Positions 15,714-23,952 of a DNA stretch of 35,230 nucleotides are shown here, one piece after another. The stretch is from Hyphomicrobiales bacterium (GTDB lineage Bacteria > Pseudomonadota > Alphaproteobacteria > Rhizobiales > Rhizobiaceae). Both the position numbers and the translations under genes were made by a program. Where the stretch lies: the NCBI GenBank assembly GCA_900466475.1, contig UBMI01000024.1, forward strand, positions 1 to 35,230, given 5' to 3'. Under the pieces are notes generated by a model. The model had not been told where the DNA came from. It saw only the letters and a program-made list of their open reading frames with translations, and did not search any database. Positions within the stretch are counted from its first letter, which is position 1. Each line of letters opens with the position of its first letter.

Positions 15714-16397
15714 ATGGTAGATGACGTGAGCGCGGTGCGCCGCCAAAACGCCACCGGTCTACGCGGGTTCCTCGATCTCGATCAGCAGCGCGATTGGATG
15801 CAGGGTGGGACGATCCCGGCCGACGCCGACGAGCGCCCGGAATCCCTGGAATTGCGTCTCAAATACGTGGCCAGGTTCGAGAAGCTGCTGCGCCGGCCGC
15901 AGGCACAGGCGGTTCTCGACATTCTCAGGCGCTACGGGAGCGACTGCATCCCGATCCCGCGCCGGACGGAGCGGCATTATTGGTCGGTTTCCTGTCTGCC
16001 GTCGACACCGGGCAAGGCCCTCATTCGCGTCAATGCGAGCTGGATGGAGCTCTTCTCGCTCTATGCCGATGGTGAGGACATCCGCGCGCTCTTCCTGGTG
16101 CATCTTTCCGATTTCACCACCGACCACTCACTCGATCACGGCCAGGTGGACGAGGATTTCCTCGGGTCCTGTGTCGTGATGCCTGAAGACGTCAGCCATT
16201 TCTTTCCCAGAGGCCAGGACATTTTCGGCGTCAAGGTCCGTGGCATCTCCTCGATCGGCAAATTTCTCGCCACGCCCCGTGCGCTGCAGGCGATCCGGGC
16301 GTTCAACCTGACGCACATGAACCGCGGCCGGAACGCCTATCAGGCGAGCCACTGCTACAGGCTGGCGGATTACATGCTGGGTGACGACGGTCGCTGA
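15714..16397 (+). CDS. hypothetical protein
   Basis: About 227 residues from the ATG at 15714. The frame is open from 15561, so alternative starts at 15618 or 15621 (just after GCAGGAA) are possible; none has an ideal ribosome site. I do not recognise a family. The sequence is soluble and mixed, with a predicted helical N-terminal part (SLELRLKYVARFEKLLRRPQ) and a beta-containing middle (HYWSVSCLPSTPGKALIRVNASWMELFSLY) that could be a PAS-like or sensor-like fold, but this is a guess. It precedes a DUF982 gene by 115 bp on the same strand. Confidence 0.65.
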   Translation: MVDDVSAVRRQNATGLRGFLDLDQQRDWMQGGTIPADADERPESLELRLKYVARFEKLLRRPQAQAVLDILRRYGSDCIPIPRRTERHYWSVSCLPSTPGKALIRVNASWMELFSLYADGEDIRALFLVHLSDFTTDHSLDHGQVDEDFLGSCVVMPEDVSHFFPRGQDIFGVKVRGISSIGKFLATPRALQAIRAFNLTHMNRGRNAYQASHCYRLADYMLGDDGR

Positions 16398-16512
16398 GCA
16401 ACGGACCGGAACCGGCATCCCCTCCGATAAATGCCCGCCCATAAACCGTCGCGCGCATTGGCACGCCTCTTGCTCCGTTAAAATTACACTATCCCATCTG
16501 GAGTATTGTGTA

Positions 16513-16776
16513 ATGGAATGGGACACCCCGATCGAATTCGCGCCTGTGATCCTGATGTTCAAGGATCCGGAAAGGGTGTTTTCCATCAGGACGGCAATGG
16601 GGGCCGCCAATGCGCTCATAAGGGAATTCCCCTGCGATGACGGAGAGGAGTTTCTTCTGGCCATCAAGCTCTGCCTCGATGTCGTCAAGGGCATCGCTGA
16701 TCCCGAGCAGCTCAGAGCCGCGATCATTCGCGCTGCAGAAGAGGCTGGCGTTACCGCGATCGCCGTCCTGCACTGA
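16513..16776 (+). CDS. DUF982 family protein
   Basis: An 87-residue protein matching the DUF982 pattern typical of rhizobia: a W-x-x-P-[IV] start (MEWDTPIEFAPVIL), then IRTAMGAANALIREFP, a central GEEFLLAIKLCLDVVKGIADPEQLRAAII and a final AAEEAG. Rhizobial genomes have many paralogues; no biochemical function is established that I know of. The ATG at 16513 has GGAG at 16499-16502. The open frame extends upstream, but this start fits family length. Confidence 0.85.
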   Translation: MEWDTPIEFAPVILMFKDPERVFSIRTAMGAANALIREFPCDDGEEFLLAIKLCLDVVKGIADPEQLRAAIIRAAEEAGVTAIAVLH

Positions 16777-16882
16777 CCGCCTTTGAGCAGCGGCGGCATT
16801 GAAGCGTCGGGAATCCACTATAATTCTGCGCCATGAGCCACTGGCGTGCCAAAGGACGTGCGGTTCACCGAACGGGAGCGAA

Positions 16883-17407
16883 ATGGGCGTCAGGAACTAT
16901 CTCATCGAAGGCGTGTCCGGCACCGGCAAGACCACGGTTGCGACCGAACTGCAGCAGCGCGGCTACCACGTCATTCATGGCGACCGTGAGTTGGCCTATC
17001 GCGGCGATCCCCGCACGGGCGAGCCGCTGATCGGGTTCCGGCACGAGCAGGAGGATGTCGCCTTCGTGCACAGGCAGCACCTATGGCATGTCGGCAAGGT
17101 CCGATCGCTCGCGGCCGATAAAAGCCACCCGGTCTCCTTCTTCTGCGGCGGCTCGAGAAATTCCCATCACTTCATCGATCTGTTCGACGCCGTCTTCGTT
17201 CTCGAGATCGACCAAGAGACGTTGGAGAACCGGCTTGCAGGCAGGCCCGAAGACGAGTTTGGCGGAAGGCCGGCCGAGCGGGACCTTGTCCTGCACCTGC
17301 ATGCGACGCGGGAAGACATTCCGGCGAACGCGACCACCATCGACGCAACTCGGCCGCTCGCCGCAGTCGTCGACGATATCCTGTCGAAATGCCGGGGGGC
17401 CGGCTGA
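16883..17407 (+). CDS. P-loop nucleotide kinase-like ATPase
   Basis: A 174-residue P-loop NTPase. Walker A is GVSGTGKTT (residues 10-18), followed by ELQQRGYHVIHGDRELAY, where HGD resembles the substrate/Mg-binding position of small kinases. VFVLEIDQETLENRLAGRP is the typical LID/adenine-recognition helix of nucleoside or shikimate-type kinases. The ATG at 16883 follows CGGGAGCG. The substrate cannot be told from sequence. It is between a DUF982 gene and a methyltransferase gene on the same strand, with gaps of about 100 bp, so co-transcription is possible. Confidence 0.8.
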   Translation: MGVRNYLIEGVSGTGKTTVATELQQRGYHVIHGDRELAYRGDPRTGEPLIGFRHEQEDVAFVHRQHLWHVGKVRSLAADKSHPVSFFCGGSRNSHHFIDLFDAVFVLEIDQETLENRLAGRPEDEFGGRPAERDLVLHLHATREDIPANATTIDATRPLAAVVDDILSKCRGAG

Positions 17408-17496
17408 AGCCGGGCTCGCTGCTCTCTAGAAAACCGCCCGAAACAAGCAAATCCATGCTAGTCTCACAGGCCATCAGACCGATGGTGGATGCAGCG

Positions 17497-18309
17497 ATGC
17501 TGGAAACGGACAAGATCTTCGCCGGCTCGATCCCGGAAAACTACGACCGCTATATGGTGCCGCTGATTTTCGAGCCCTTCGCAGCAGACCTTGCCCGAAG
17601 AGCAGCGGCCCTGTCGCCGAATGCCGTCCTGGAAATCGCAGCAGGCACCGGGGCTCTCACCCGCGTTCTCGTCCCGAAACTGTCCTCGGGCGCAAGCTAT
17701 ACCGCAACCGACCTCAGCCAGCCGATGCTCGATTATGCCGCTTCGCAGCAGGCTTCCGACCGCCGTATCGAATGGCGCCAGGCGGATGCACTGGCGCTGC
17801 CATTTGAAACCGCAGCCTTCGATCTCGTCTGCTGTCAGTTCGGGGCGATGTTCTTTCCCGACCGTATAGCCGCCTATCGCGAGGCAAGACGGGTCCTGAA
17901 GCCCGGAGGCCATTTCCTCTTCAATGTCTGGGACCGCATCGAGGAAAACGACTTTGCGAATGATGTCACCAATGCTCTGGCGGAGATGTTTCCGGACGAT
18001 CCGCCGCGTTTTCTCGCGCGCACGCCGCACGGCTATCACGACAAGGCCGTGATCCGGCGCGATCTCGAGGCAGCGGGTTTTCAAAGCGTGGCGATCGAGA
18101 CGACGACCGAGCAGAGCCGGGCGCCTTCCCCGCGTCTTCCTGCCGTTGCCTATTGCCAGGGGACCGTTCTTCGCAACGAAATCGAGGCGAGAGAACCCGG
18201 AAAGCTACAGGCCGCGACCGATCGCGCCGCCTCCGCAATTGCCGGCAAACACGGCAGCGGCGCGGTAGCCGCCAGGATCCAGGCGCATGTCATCATGGCC
18301 GTGGCATAG
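17497..18309 (+). CDS. class I SAM-dependent methyltransferase
   Basis: About 270 residues. SAM-binding motif I is VLEIAAGTGALTRVL (near residue 50), then YTATDLSQPMLDYA (motif Post I, acidic D) and WRQADALALPFETAAFDLVCCQFGAMFF (motifs II/III), with RVLKPGGHFLFNVWD after. This is the UbiE/Methyltransf_11 layout used on small molecules or lipids. Starts at 17455 and 17482 are also possible in frame; 17497 was chosen because residues before it do not resemble the family and GGTGGA lies upstream. The substrate is unknown. Confidence 0.85.
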   Translation: MLETDKIFAGSIPENYDRYMVPLIFEPFAADLARRAAALSPNAVLEIAAGTGALTRVLVPKLSSGASYTATDLSQPMLDYAASQQASDRRIEWRQADALALPFETAAFDLVCCQFGAMFFPDRIAAYREARRVLKPGGHFLFNVWDRIEENDFANDVTNALAEMFPDDPPRFLARTPHGYHDKAVIRRDLEAAGFQSVAIETTTEQSRAPSPRLPAVAYCQGTVLRNEIEAREPGKLQAATDRAASAIAGKHGSGAVAARIQAHVIMAVA

Positions 18310-18336
18310 GCCGGGCAGGCGCTGGCGCCGCTGCGC

Positions 18337-19092
18337 CTAATGCGCAGTATAGGCGCCGTCCGCCAGGTAGTGCGCGCCGGTGATGAAGCTCGCCTGTTCG
18401 GAAAGCAGGAAGCAGACGAGGTTGGCGATCTCGTCAGGCGTCCCGCGCCGGCCCATGGGCTGAAGGGATGCCATCCGGCGCGTGCTCGCTATGTCCAGGT
18501 GCTCTGACAGCAGCGGCGTATCGATCCAGCCGGGGCCGACAGCATTTATCCGGATGCCGAACCTCGCATATTCTATCGCGGCAGCCTTCGTCAGACCGAC
18601 AACCCCGTGCTTGGCCGCCGTATAGGCCGCTGCGGTCGGCAAGCCGACAGCGCCGAGCGCCGAGGACATGTTGACGATTGCGCCCCCGCCCGATCTCAGC
18701 ATCACGCCGATCTGGCATTTCATGCAGTAGAAAACGCTGTTCAGATTGACGTTCATCAGCTTGTGCCAGTCATCGAGCGGATAGTTCCCAACTGCCGCCC
18801 TGACACCATCAATCCCGGCATTGTTGACCGCGAGATGAAGGCCGCCGCATGTCTCGACGGCAAAATCGACAAGGCGCTGCACGCCCTCGAAATCGGTCAC
18901 ATCGACAACGAATGCCCGCGCCCGGCCGCCATCAGCGCAGATTGCCGCCACGGTCCGGTGCGCAGCCTCCTCATTGATATCGGCAATGACGACCTCGGCC
19001 CCCTCAAGTGCGAGCTGCCGGGAAACGGCCGCCCCGATACCGGAGCCCGCCCCCGTCACAACTGCGACTTTTCCTTCCAAGCAAAGTTTCAT
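18337..19092 (-). CDS. short-chain dehydrogenase/reductase (classical SDR)
   Basis: A 251-residue NAD(P)-dependent oxidoreductase. It has the TGAGSGIG cofactor motif, the NNAG motif, an active-site Ser in the MSSALGAVG segment, YTAAK (catalytic Tyr and Lys), and PGWIDTPL downstream. D38, in VVIADINEE at the end of strand 2, suggests NAD preference. The ATG at 19090-19092 has GGAAGGAAG upstream; the longer frame to 19269 is not part of the family. It is convergent with the methyltransferase (27-bp gap) and divergent from the L,D-transpeptidase. The substrate is unknown. Confidence 0.9.
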   Translation of the reverse strand: MKLCLEGKVAVVTGAGSGIGAAVSRQLALEGAEVVIADINEEAAHRTVAAICADGGRARAFVVDVTDFEGVQRLVDFAVETCGGLHLAVNNAGIDGVRAAVGNYPLDDWHKLMNVNLNSVFYCMKCQIGVMLRSGGGAIVNMSSALGAVGLPTAAAYTAAKHGVVGLTKAAAIEYARFGIRINAVGPGWIDTPLLSEHLDIASTRRMASLQPMGRRGTPDEIANLVCFLLSEQASFITGAHYLADGAYTAH

Positions 19093-19294
19093 CGCTTCCT
19101 TCCATCTAGGTATTCTAATATTCTTGCAAAACGAGTGGCCGAAGCAAGGAGATTCGTGCATGGTCGAAATGCATACTATTGCAAGTTGCGCAGCTTGTCC
19201 GCCTGCCAGATAAGCAATTCCACAGAAGCGAATGGGCCGGAAACGAGCCCGCCACTGAACGGAAAACATCGAAGCTGACTGAGGGTAAGTGGAA

Positions 19295-19891
19295 ATGAAC
19301 GAAAGGGCAGTTGTGACACGCCGGGGTCTGGTCTTGGGTAGCCTGGCTCTGATGCTTCATGGATGCAGTACGACATCGGATGGCCCGCCGCTGGGCTACC
19401 GGGTTTTGGGAAGGGATCCGGATGCCGATCCCCGCTATCGGCGGCAGGAAGTGGCTTATGACGGAGGCGAGCCGCCCGGCACCATCGTCGTCGATACGCG
19501 TGCACGCTATCTCTACTTCGTCGAGAACGGCGGCTTTGCCACGCGCTACGGCGTTGCCGTCGGCGAGGAAGGCTTGAGCTTCAAGGGCGAAGCCACGATC
19601 GGCCGCAAGGCGGAATGGCCCTCCTGGAAGCCGACCGACGACATGATCGCCCGCAAGCCGCGGCTTGCCCAATATGCCGAGGGCGTGCCGGGTGGTCCGG
19701 ACAACCCGCTGGGGGCTGCCGCGCTTTACCTCTACCAGGGCGGCCAGGACACGCTCTTCCGATTGCACGGAACCAATGCTCCCTGGTCGATCGGCCAGGC
19801 GGTATCCAACGGCTGCATCCGCCTGACCAATGCCAATATCGTCGACCTCTACTCCCGCACCCGCATCGGTACGCGGGTACTCGTCATTTGA
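19295..19891 (+). CDS. L,D-transpeptidase (YkuD) lipoprotein
   Basis: A 198-residue cell-wall enzyme. The N-terminus is a lipoprotein signal (TRRGLVLGSLALMLHGC, lipidated C24), so it is membrane-anchored facing the periplasm. The YkuD catalytic motif HGTNAPWSIG ... SNGCIRL is complete, with H158 and catalytic C174. Such enzymes form 3-3 cross-links in peptidoglycan or attach proteins to it; Rhizobiales carry many. The ATG at 19295 lies 7 bp after GAGGGTAA; the GTG at 19289 is too close to that site. A dyad at 19919-19942 may end the transcript. Confidence 0.9.
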   Translation: MNERAVVTRRGLVLGSLALMLHGCSTTSDGPPLGYRVLGRDPDADPRYRRQEVAYDGGEPPGTIVVDTRARYLYFVENGGFATRYGVAVGEEGLSFKGEATIGRKAEWPSWKPTDDMIARKPRLAQYAEGVPGGPDNPLGAAALYLYQGGQDTLFRLHGTNAPWSIGQAVSNGCIRLTNANIVDLYSRTRIGTRVLVI

Positions 19892-19918
19892 ACCATGTCG
19901 CGCAAGACCGGGCCACGG

Positions 19919-19942
19919 TTTCGCGATACCGAGATCGCGAAA
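19919..19942 (+). terminator. hairpin after L,D-transpeptidase
   Basis: A perfect 9-bp stem TTTCGCGAT-ACCGAG-ATCGCGAAA lies 28 bp after the stop. No T-tract follows, so termination strength is uncertain. Confidence 0.5.
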
Positions 19943-20157
19943 TCGACAGCCGGAAGTGTGGCAGGCAAGCCACAACGATCACGGCATGCTTCAATGGCGT
20001 TTACCATGTGAAATTGCAGGGTTGGCCACACCGGTAAGTATCTGCTAATGTAGATTCGTTGCACATTGCATCACTGCCGCACTGTCCAAGGTGCCGATTA
20101 TCGTCAAACTATGAGGTGCAGACTTTCAAGCCTGCACCAGGATGAGGAGAGGACTTA

Positions 20158-20277
20158 ATGAGCAGAATTTTATTCTTGATCCTCGCAACGCTTGCGGTGG
20201 CCAATCTGAGTGCCTGCGGGTCGATTGGTAAAGGCAAGGGGAAGGCTCCACCGCCAGCAACAGCCGTCTACAAGTAA
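20158..20277 (+). CDS. very small lipoprotein
   Basis: A 39-residue protein with lipoprotein signal MSRILFLILATLAVANLSAC (lipobox LSAC, lipidated C20) and a basic, proline-containing mature part of about 20 residues (GSIGKGKGKAPPPATAVYK). A strong ribosome site GAGGAGAGGA sits just upstream. A hairpin terminator follows at 20295. The short basic tail could contact peptidoglycan or the negatively charged surface; function unknown. Confidence 0.75.
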   Translation: MSRILFLILATLAVANLSACGSIGKGKGKAPPPATAVYK

Positions 20278-20294
20278 AATTCGCATAACGCTTG

Positions 20295-20322
20295 GGAAGG
20301 GCTCGGTAGGCCCTTCCTCTCT
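20295..20322 (+). terminator. terminator after small lipoprotein gene
   Basis: GGAAGGGC-TCGGTAG-GCCCTTCC forms an 8-bp stem followed by TCTCTCC, a weak pyrimidine run, 18 bp after the stop. Confidence 0.65.
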
Positions 20323-20435
20323 CCAAACATCCTAAAACGGCCAGGATTGATCCCGCCTGCCATTCAGGACGCAGGAACGGCGCATCAGCCGGCATCAGGC
20401 CCGCATTCGCAGGAGCCTGCACATGGAGCGTGTTG

Positions 20436-21020
20436 ATGGCGCTTGAAAGAAGCCGCTTGTGCGTGGTCGCCATTTTGGCGGTTGTGGTATCATCGTGTCA
20501 GTCAGAAGACAAAGCCCCCCAGCCACATTATACATCCGATGCCCGTGACCTTGGGAAACCGGCCGCGGCTCAAGCCCAGGCGGGGCGGCGCTTCATCGAA
20601 TTCCGCTCGCGTTACGCGCTGACCTACGGTCACACTTATGTCGTCTTCGGCAGTGCCGACAGGAACGGAAGAATGATCAGTCCCGAGGTTGCGGGGCTTG
20701 CCCCGGCTTCGCCGGATGCCGCGCCCTATGTGTTGGGCCACTTCATCCCCGTCCCCGCCACGACAGGCGAGACGGACGGCGATCTCGAAGAGCAATACCG
20801 CTCGGCGAGCTGGCGCGTGATGTTGACGGACGCCGAATATAACGACACGGTCGCCTATATTCGCAAACTCCAGGCGCGCAGCCGTCTCTGGGAGGCGACC
20901 GTCTATAATTGCAACGCTTTCGTGGCCGATATCGCCAAACATATGGGCTATAAGACGCCAGGCATCTGGCTTCGCCCGCAGCAATTCATTACAAATCTGC
21001 GGGAGATGAATACAGGTTGA
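20436..21020 (+). CDS. hypothetical lipoprotein with His and Asn-Cys motifs
   Basis: About 194 residues. The N-terminus is a lipoprotein signal ending in VVSSC (C21). The mature domain has ALTYGHTYVVFG (H66), then LGHFIPVPATTGETDGDLEEQYRSASWRVMLTDAEYNDTVAYI, and finally TVYNCNAFVADIAKHMG (C159). A His early and an Asn-Cys-Asn late is the order seen in circularly permuted NlpC/P60-like and related papain-fold proteins, so a hydrolase or transferase acting at the envelope is possible; this is an inference from motif order. The ATG at 20436 is chosen over GTG 20430 because GGAG (20425-20428) is correctly spaced. Confidence 0.72.
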   Translation: MALERSRLCVVAILAVVVSSCQSEDKAPQPHYTSDARDLGKPAAAQAQAGRRFIEFRSRYALTYGHTYVVFGSADRNGRMISPEVAGLAPASPDAAPYVLGHFIPVPATTGETDGDLEEQYRSASWRVMLTDAEYNDTVAYIRKLQARSRLWEATVYNCNAFVADIAKHMGYKTPGIWLRPQQFITNLREMNTG

Positions 21021-21077
21021 TAGAAAAGCAGGGCGATCCCGGAAAGAAGCGGATCGTGGAAAGGTTCTGGTGCCGAT

Positions 21078-21671
21078 TTGAGCTTGTCAGTTCACACCAT
21101 TGGCGAGATCGTCTGGGTCCTCGGAATTATCGCATGGTACGTCATCCGCTACCCATTTGAGCGCCGCGGCAAGCGCGTGCCCATCGTGAGCAGCCAGCGG
21201 AGCGCGGCAGAGAAGATCGCGCTCGCGACGGCCCTTGCCGGGCTTGCGATCGTGCCGGCCTTCTACGTCGCGACAGGCATCCCGAGAGCTGCCGACTATC
21301 CTGCCCATATCTGGGCGGTCGTAGTCGGGGCCATCACATTCGCGCTCGCGATGTGGGTCTTTCGGCGAACGCACAAGCAGCTCGGCCGAAACTGGTCCAT
21401 CACGCTGGAAATCCGCCAGAAGCATGAACTGATATCGTCAGGGCCCTACGCGCTGGTGCGCCACCCCATGTACACGTCCTTCATGCTGATGGGGCTGGCG
21501 CAGGCCTTCCTGCTGTCGAACTGGGTGGCGGGCCTTGCGGGCCTCGTCGGCTTTGCCGTGCTTTTCTTCCTGCGGGTGGACAAGGAAGAGCGTATGATGC
21601 TCGACGTTTTTGGTCCTGAATACCGCGCCTATATGGACAGGACGAAACGGATCATTCCTTATCTCTACTAG
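21078..21671 (+). CDS. membrane methyltransferase of the isoprenylcysteine carboxyl methyltransferase-like family
   Basis: About 197 residues with four to five hydrophobic segments. The C-terminal half carries the ICMT/phospholipid-methyltransferase signature: LISSGPYALVRHPMYTSFMLM and later EERMMLDVFGPEYRAYMDRTKRIIP, which form the SAM site of this family. Bacterial members are mostly uncharacterised; a lipid or small hydrophobic methyl acceptor in the inner membrane is expected. The start is uncertain: TTG at 21078 is the longest supported start, with only a weak upstream purine run. A RIME-like repeat begins at its stop codon. Confidence 0.8.
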   Translation: MSLSVHTIGEIVWVLGIIAWYVIRYPFERRGKRVPIVSSQRSAAEKIALATALAGLAIVPAFYVATGIPRAADYPAHIWAVVVGAITFALAMWVFRRTHKQLGRNWSITLEIRQKHELISSGPYALVRHPMYTSFMLMGLAQAFLLSNWVAGLAGLVGFAVLFFLRVDKEERMMLDVFGPEYRAYMDRTKRIIPYLY

Positions 21672-21770
21672 GGCAATTCCGGCAAAACTGTGCAGCGGCT
21701 TGCGTCCGGAATTGCATGAAAACAAAGAGATGGATCATTTGCGTGTTTCGAGGGAAAACGGAAGTGATCT
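21671..21770. repeat. RIME-like rhizobial intergenic repeat
   Basis: A full-length copy: GGCAATTCCGGC ... TCCGGAATTGCATG, AAAACAAAGAGATGGATCATTTGCGTG, then GGAAAACGGAAGTGATCT. The first pair of arms forms one stem and the second half an imperfect one. It overlaps the last base of the methyltransferase gene and ends 16 bp before the acyltransferase gene, so it lies in the leader or intercistronic region. Confidence 0.8.
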
Positions 21771-21785
21771 AGGGGGAGGACAAGG

Positions 21786-22571
21786 ATGAGGGGACGGACA
21801 GTCAGGCTTTCGGCTGCGAGGCGGCTTGTCGGAGATCTCATGCGGTTTTCGATCGGCATACCGCGCGTCACCGTGCAGCGGCAGATGAACCTGCGCGCGC
21901 TGGTCGATGCCAGGAGCGCCTGCGACCCGCGCCCGTCATGGACCGTGCTGTTTCTGAAGGGATATGCGCTCCTGTCGAAGGAGACCCCGGACCTGCGGCG
22001 CGCCTATATCAAGTTCCCGAAGCACCAGCTCTATGAATATCCCGAAAGCGTTGCCTCGATCGCCCATGAGCGCGAGCACGAGGGCGAGCGAATCGTTCTC
22101 CTGAGCACGATCAAGGGTCCCGAACAGCGCCCCATCCCCGAGCTGGAAAAACTGATCCAGGAAGCGCGCTCGCGCCCGATTGCCGAGATCAAGGAATTTC
22201 GTCGCTCGCTCAAGCTTGCCCGCGCGCCGGCCTTTCTCCGCTGGTCGCTGATGTGGCTCGGGCTCAACCTGGGGCGAAAGCGGGCGCGCTATTTCGGCAC
22301 CTTCCAGCTGTCGGTCTATTCCGGCCTCGGCGCCGAATCCCTAAACCCCCTGACGCCGCTCACCACGCTCCTGAACTACGGGCCGATCGACGCGGATGGG
22401 ACGGTGACGGTCCGCATCCATTACGACCACCGGGTCATGGACGGCGCCAGCATTGCCCGCGCGCTGGAACGGTTCGAGAGAATCCTGAACGGCGATGTCG
22501 TCGACGAGGTCAGGGGGCTCAAGCAGGCGGGAAAGCCTGCCGGCATATCGATTGCTGGAAGGGCACCATGA
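21786..22571 (+). CDS. stand-alone E2/CAT-fold acyltransferase (2-oxoacid dehydrogenase acyltransferase catalytic domain)
   Basis: A 261-residue protein that resembles only the catalytic domain of lipoamide acyltransferases (E2) and chloramphenicol acetyltransferase. The active-site motif is HYDHRVMDGAS with H215, D219 and G220 (HxxxDG). The N-terminal VRLSAARRLVGDLMRFSIGIPRVTVQRQMNLRALVD parallels the first helix and strand of E2 catalytic domains. No lipoyl or E1/E3-binding domain is present and no dehydrogenase genes are nearby, so it is not part of a 2-oxoacid complex. It probably forms trimers and transfers an acyl group from CoA or another thioester to an unknown acceptor. Its stop overlaps the next start (ATGA), so it is translated together with an SDR. 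Confidence 0.82.
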   Translation: MRGRTVRLSAARRLVGDLMRFSIGIPRVTVQRQMNLRALVDARSACDPRPSWTVLFLKGYALLSKETPDLRRAYIKFPKHQLYEYPESVASIAHEREHEGERIVLLSTIKGPEQRPIPELEKLIQEARSRPIAEIKEFRRSLKLARAPAFLRWSLMWLGLNLGRKRARYFGTFQLSVYSGLGAESLNPLTPLTTLLNYGPIDADGTVTVRIHYDHRVMDGASIARALERFERILNGDVVDEVRGLKQAGKPAGISIAGRAP

Positions 22572-23446
22572 GCGTCGGCGCCGAACTCCGCCTGGCTGTC
22601 GTGGTCCTCGGCGCATCCCGGGGCATCGGGCGGGCCATTGCCCGGGTTGCCGCGCGCGATGGCAATATCGTGGTTCTGGTGGCGCGCTCCCCCGAGGACC
22701 TTGCGGCGGCGGCGGCCGAAATCGTCGGGGCCGGCGGAGAAGCCTTCACGATCGAACTCGACCTTGCCTCTCAGGATGCATCGTCGCGCCTGGAGGCTTT
22801 TCTTGCCGCAAAAGGTCTGGCCTGCGGCGTTCTGGTCAATAGCGCCGGCTATGGCCTGCGCGGCGCCGCAACCTCCCTGCCCGCCGATGAGCAGCTCGGC
22901 ATCATCGACGTCAACATCCGCGCGCTCGCCGACATGACCCTGCGCTTCCTGCCGGGCATGGTGGCGCGGCGCAGCGGCGGCGTCATCAATCTCGGCTCCG
23001 TCGCCGGTTTCGCGCCCGGCCCCTACATGGCCTTCTACTACGCCAGCAAGAATTTCGTGCGCGCCTTCTCGACCGCCCTGCATGAGGAGGTCCGCCGCTT
23101 CGGTGTGACGGTCACCTGCGTCGCCCCCGGCCCTGTCTCGACCGACTTTCTGGAAAAATCCGGGGCCGACCGGGCTGCCCTCTTCAAGGTGCTGCCCAAG
23201 CTCGATGCCGACTATGTGGCCCATGAGGCATGGCAGGGTTTCAAGTCCGGCCGCCGCCTCGTCGTTCCCGGCATCTCTTCGAAGCTCGCCGCCTTCATTG
23301 CGAGAATCTTGCCCTCGGCGATGGCCCTGCGCCTGATCGGTCGCGCTCAGCGCCGCAAGAGGGATCCGAACCCCCGTCGGCCGGAAACCAGCATTGCGGC
23401 ACCGGCTCGTAAACCGGAATCGGCTTTCGGAAAGCCCGACGCCTAG
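22568..23446 (+). CDS. short-chain dehydrogenase/reductase with C-terminal extension
   Basis: A 292-residue SDR. Cofactor motif GASRGIG, NSAG, an active-site Ser in the LGSVAGF segment, YYASK (catalytic Tyr/Lys) and PGPVSTDF are all present. The layout (LPKLDADYVAHEAWQGFKSGRRLVVPG) matches DltE/YqjQ-like SDRs that reduce hydrophobic or acyl substrates. After about residue 265 a basic, Pro-rich tail (RRKRDPNPRRPETS...) departs from the family. The ATG overlaps the acyltransferase stop (ATGA), strong evidence of one transcript and translational coupling. Together they could acylate and reduce a common lipid-like compound; this is inferred. Confidence 0.85.
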   Translation: MSVGAELRLAVVVLGASRGIGRAIARVAARDGNIVVLVARSPEDLAAAAAEIVGAGGEAFTIELDLASQDASSRLEAFLAAKGLACGVLVNSAGYGLRGAATSLPADEQLGIIDVNIRALADMTLRFLPGMVARRSGGVINLGSVAGFAPGPYMAFYYASKNFVRAFSTALHEEVRRFGVTVTCVAPGPVSTDFLEKSGADRAALFKVLPKLDADYVAHEAWQGFKSGRRLVVPGISSKLAAFIARILPSAMALRLIGRAQRRKRDPNPRRPETSIAAPARKPESAFGKPDA

Positions 23447-23521
23447 GCTCCGGGAGTTAGGGCATCCTTCGTGCCTGCGGCCGGACATGCAGCGCTTCAG
23501 CTAAGGCTGCAATGCGCGGGA

Positions 23522-23809
23522 TCATCGCTGGTCGGTGCTGCGCGCAAAAACCTGCTTCGAACCCTCAGGCTGATCGGCCTGCGGTGCCTCGCGCCTGATC
23601 CGCAGCCACCAGTTCGCGCTTAGCCGCGGGGCCGTCAGCTGTCCATCATGAGGAGATGGTTTGACCACCTCGTTCTGAATGCGATTGCCTTTTCCGGGCG
23701 CAATGTCGTCAGCGCAAGCCATGGTCAAGGGAAGAGCAAGAGCCGCGCTCGCAAGGAGCGCTCTCCAGGCATGTCTCGCAGTGCTCGGCATGACGGGCAG
23801 GTTTCTCAT
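23522..23809 (-). CDS. small secreted protein, unknown
   Basis: A 95-residue protein with a probable Sec signal (ARHAWRALLASAALALPLTMACA) and a short polar mature part including an RLSANWWLRIRREAPQ segment. The start is ambiguous: GGGAGG abuts the ATG at 23807-23809 with no spacing, and the next in-frame ATG is six codons on. It is divergent from the tetR gene, with a 178-bp gap. I know no family for it. Confidence 0.55.
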   Translation of the reverse strand: MRNLPVMPSTARHAWRALLASAALALPLTMACADDIAPGKGNRIQNEVVKPSPHDGQLTAPRLSANWWLRIRREAPQADQPEGSKQVFARSTDQR

Positions 23810-23852
23810 CCTCCCATTCAGCCAGAATATTAGCCTTTACGGAAGTACGAAA

Positions 23853-23866
23853 CGGTAAATGTACCG
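23853..23866. promoter_or_regulatory. short palindrome in the tetR upstream region
   Basis: CGGTA-AATG-TACCG is a perfect dyad about 120 bp upstream of tetR and 44 bp upstream of the divergent small gene. It is a candidate operator for either; the regulator is unknown. Confidence 0.3.
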
Positions 23867-23952
23867 GCAGTAGACGTAAATATACTGACGGTTGGCCCCG
23901 GCAACGCTCATTCATAGGGAGCGCGGACGCGGCAAGATAAACATTCATTCGA

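Noticed and set aside
22421..23488. Minus-strand frame opposite the SDR
   Set aside because: It is a shadow; the plus-strand SDR has all family motifs and is coupled to the acyltransferase.
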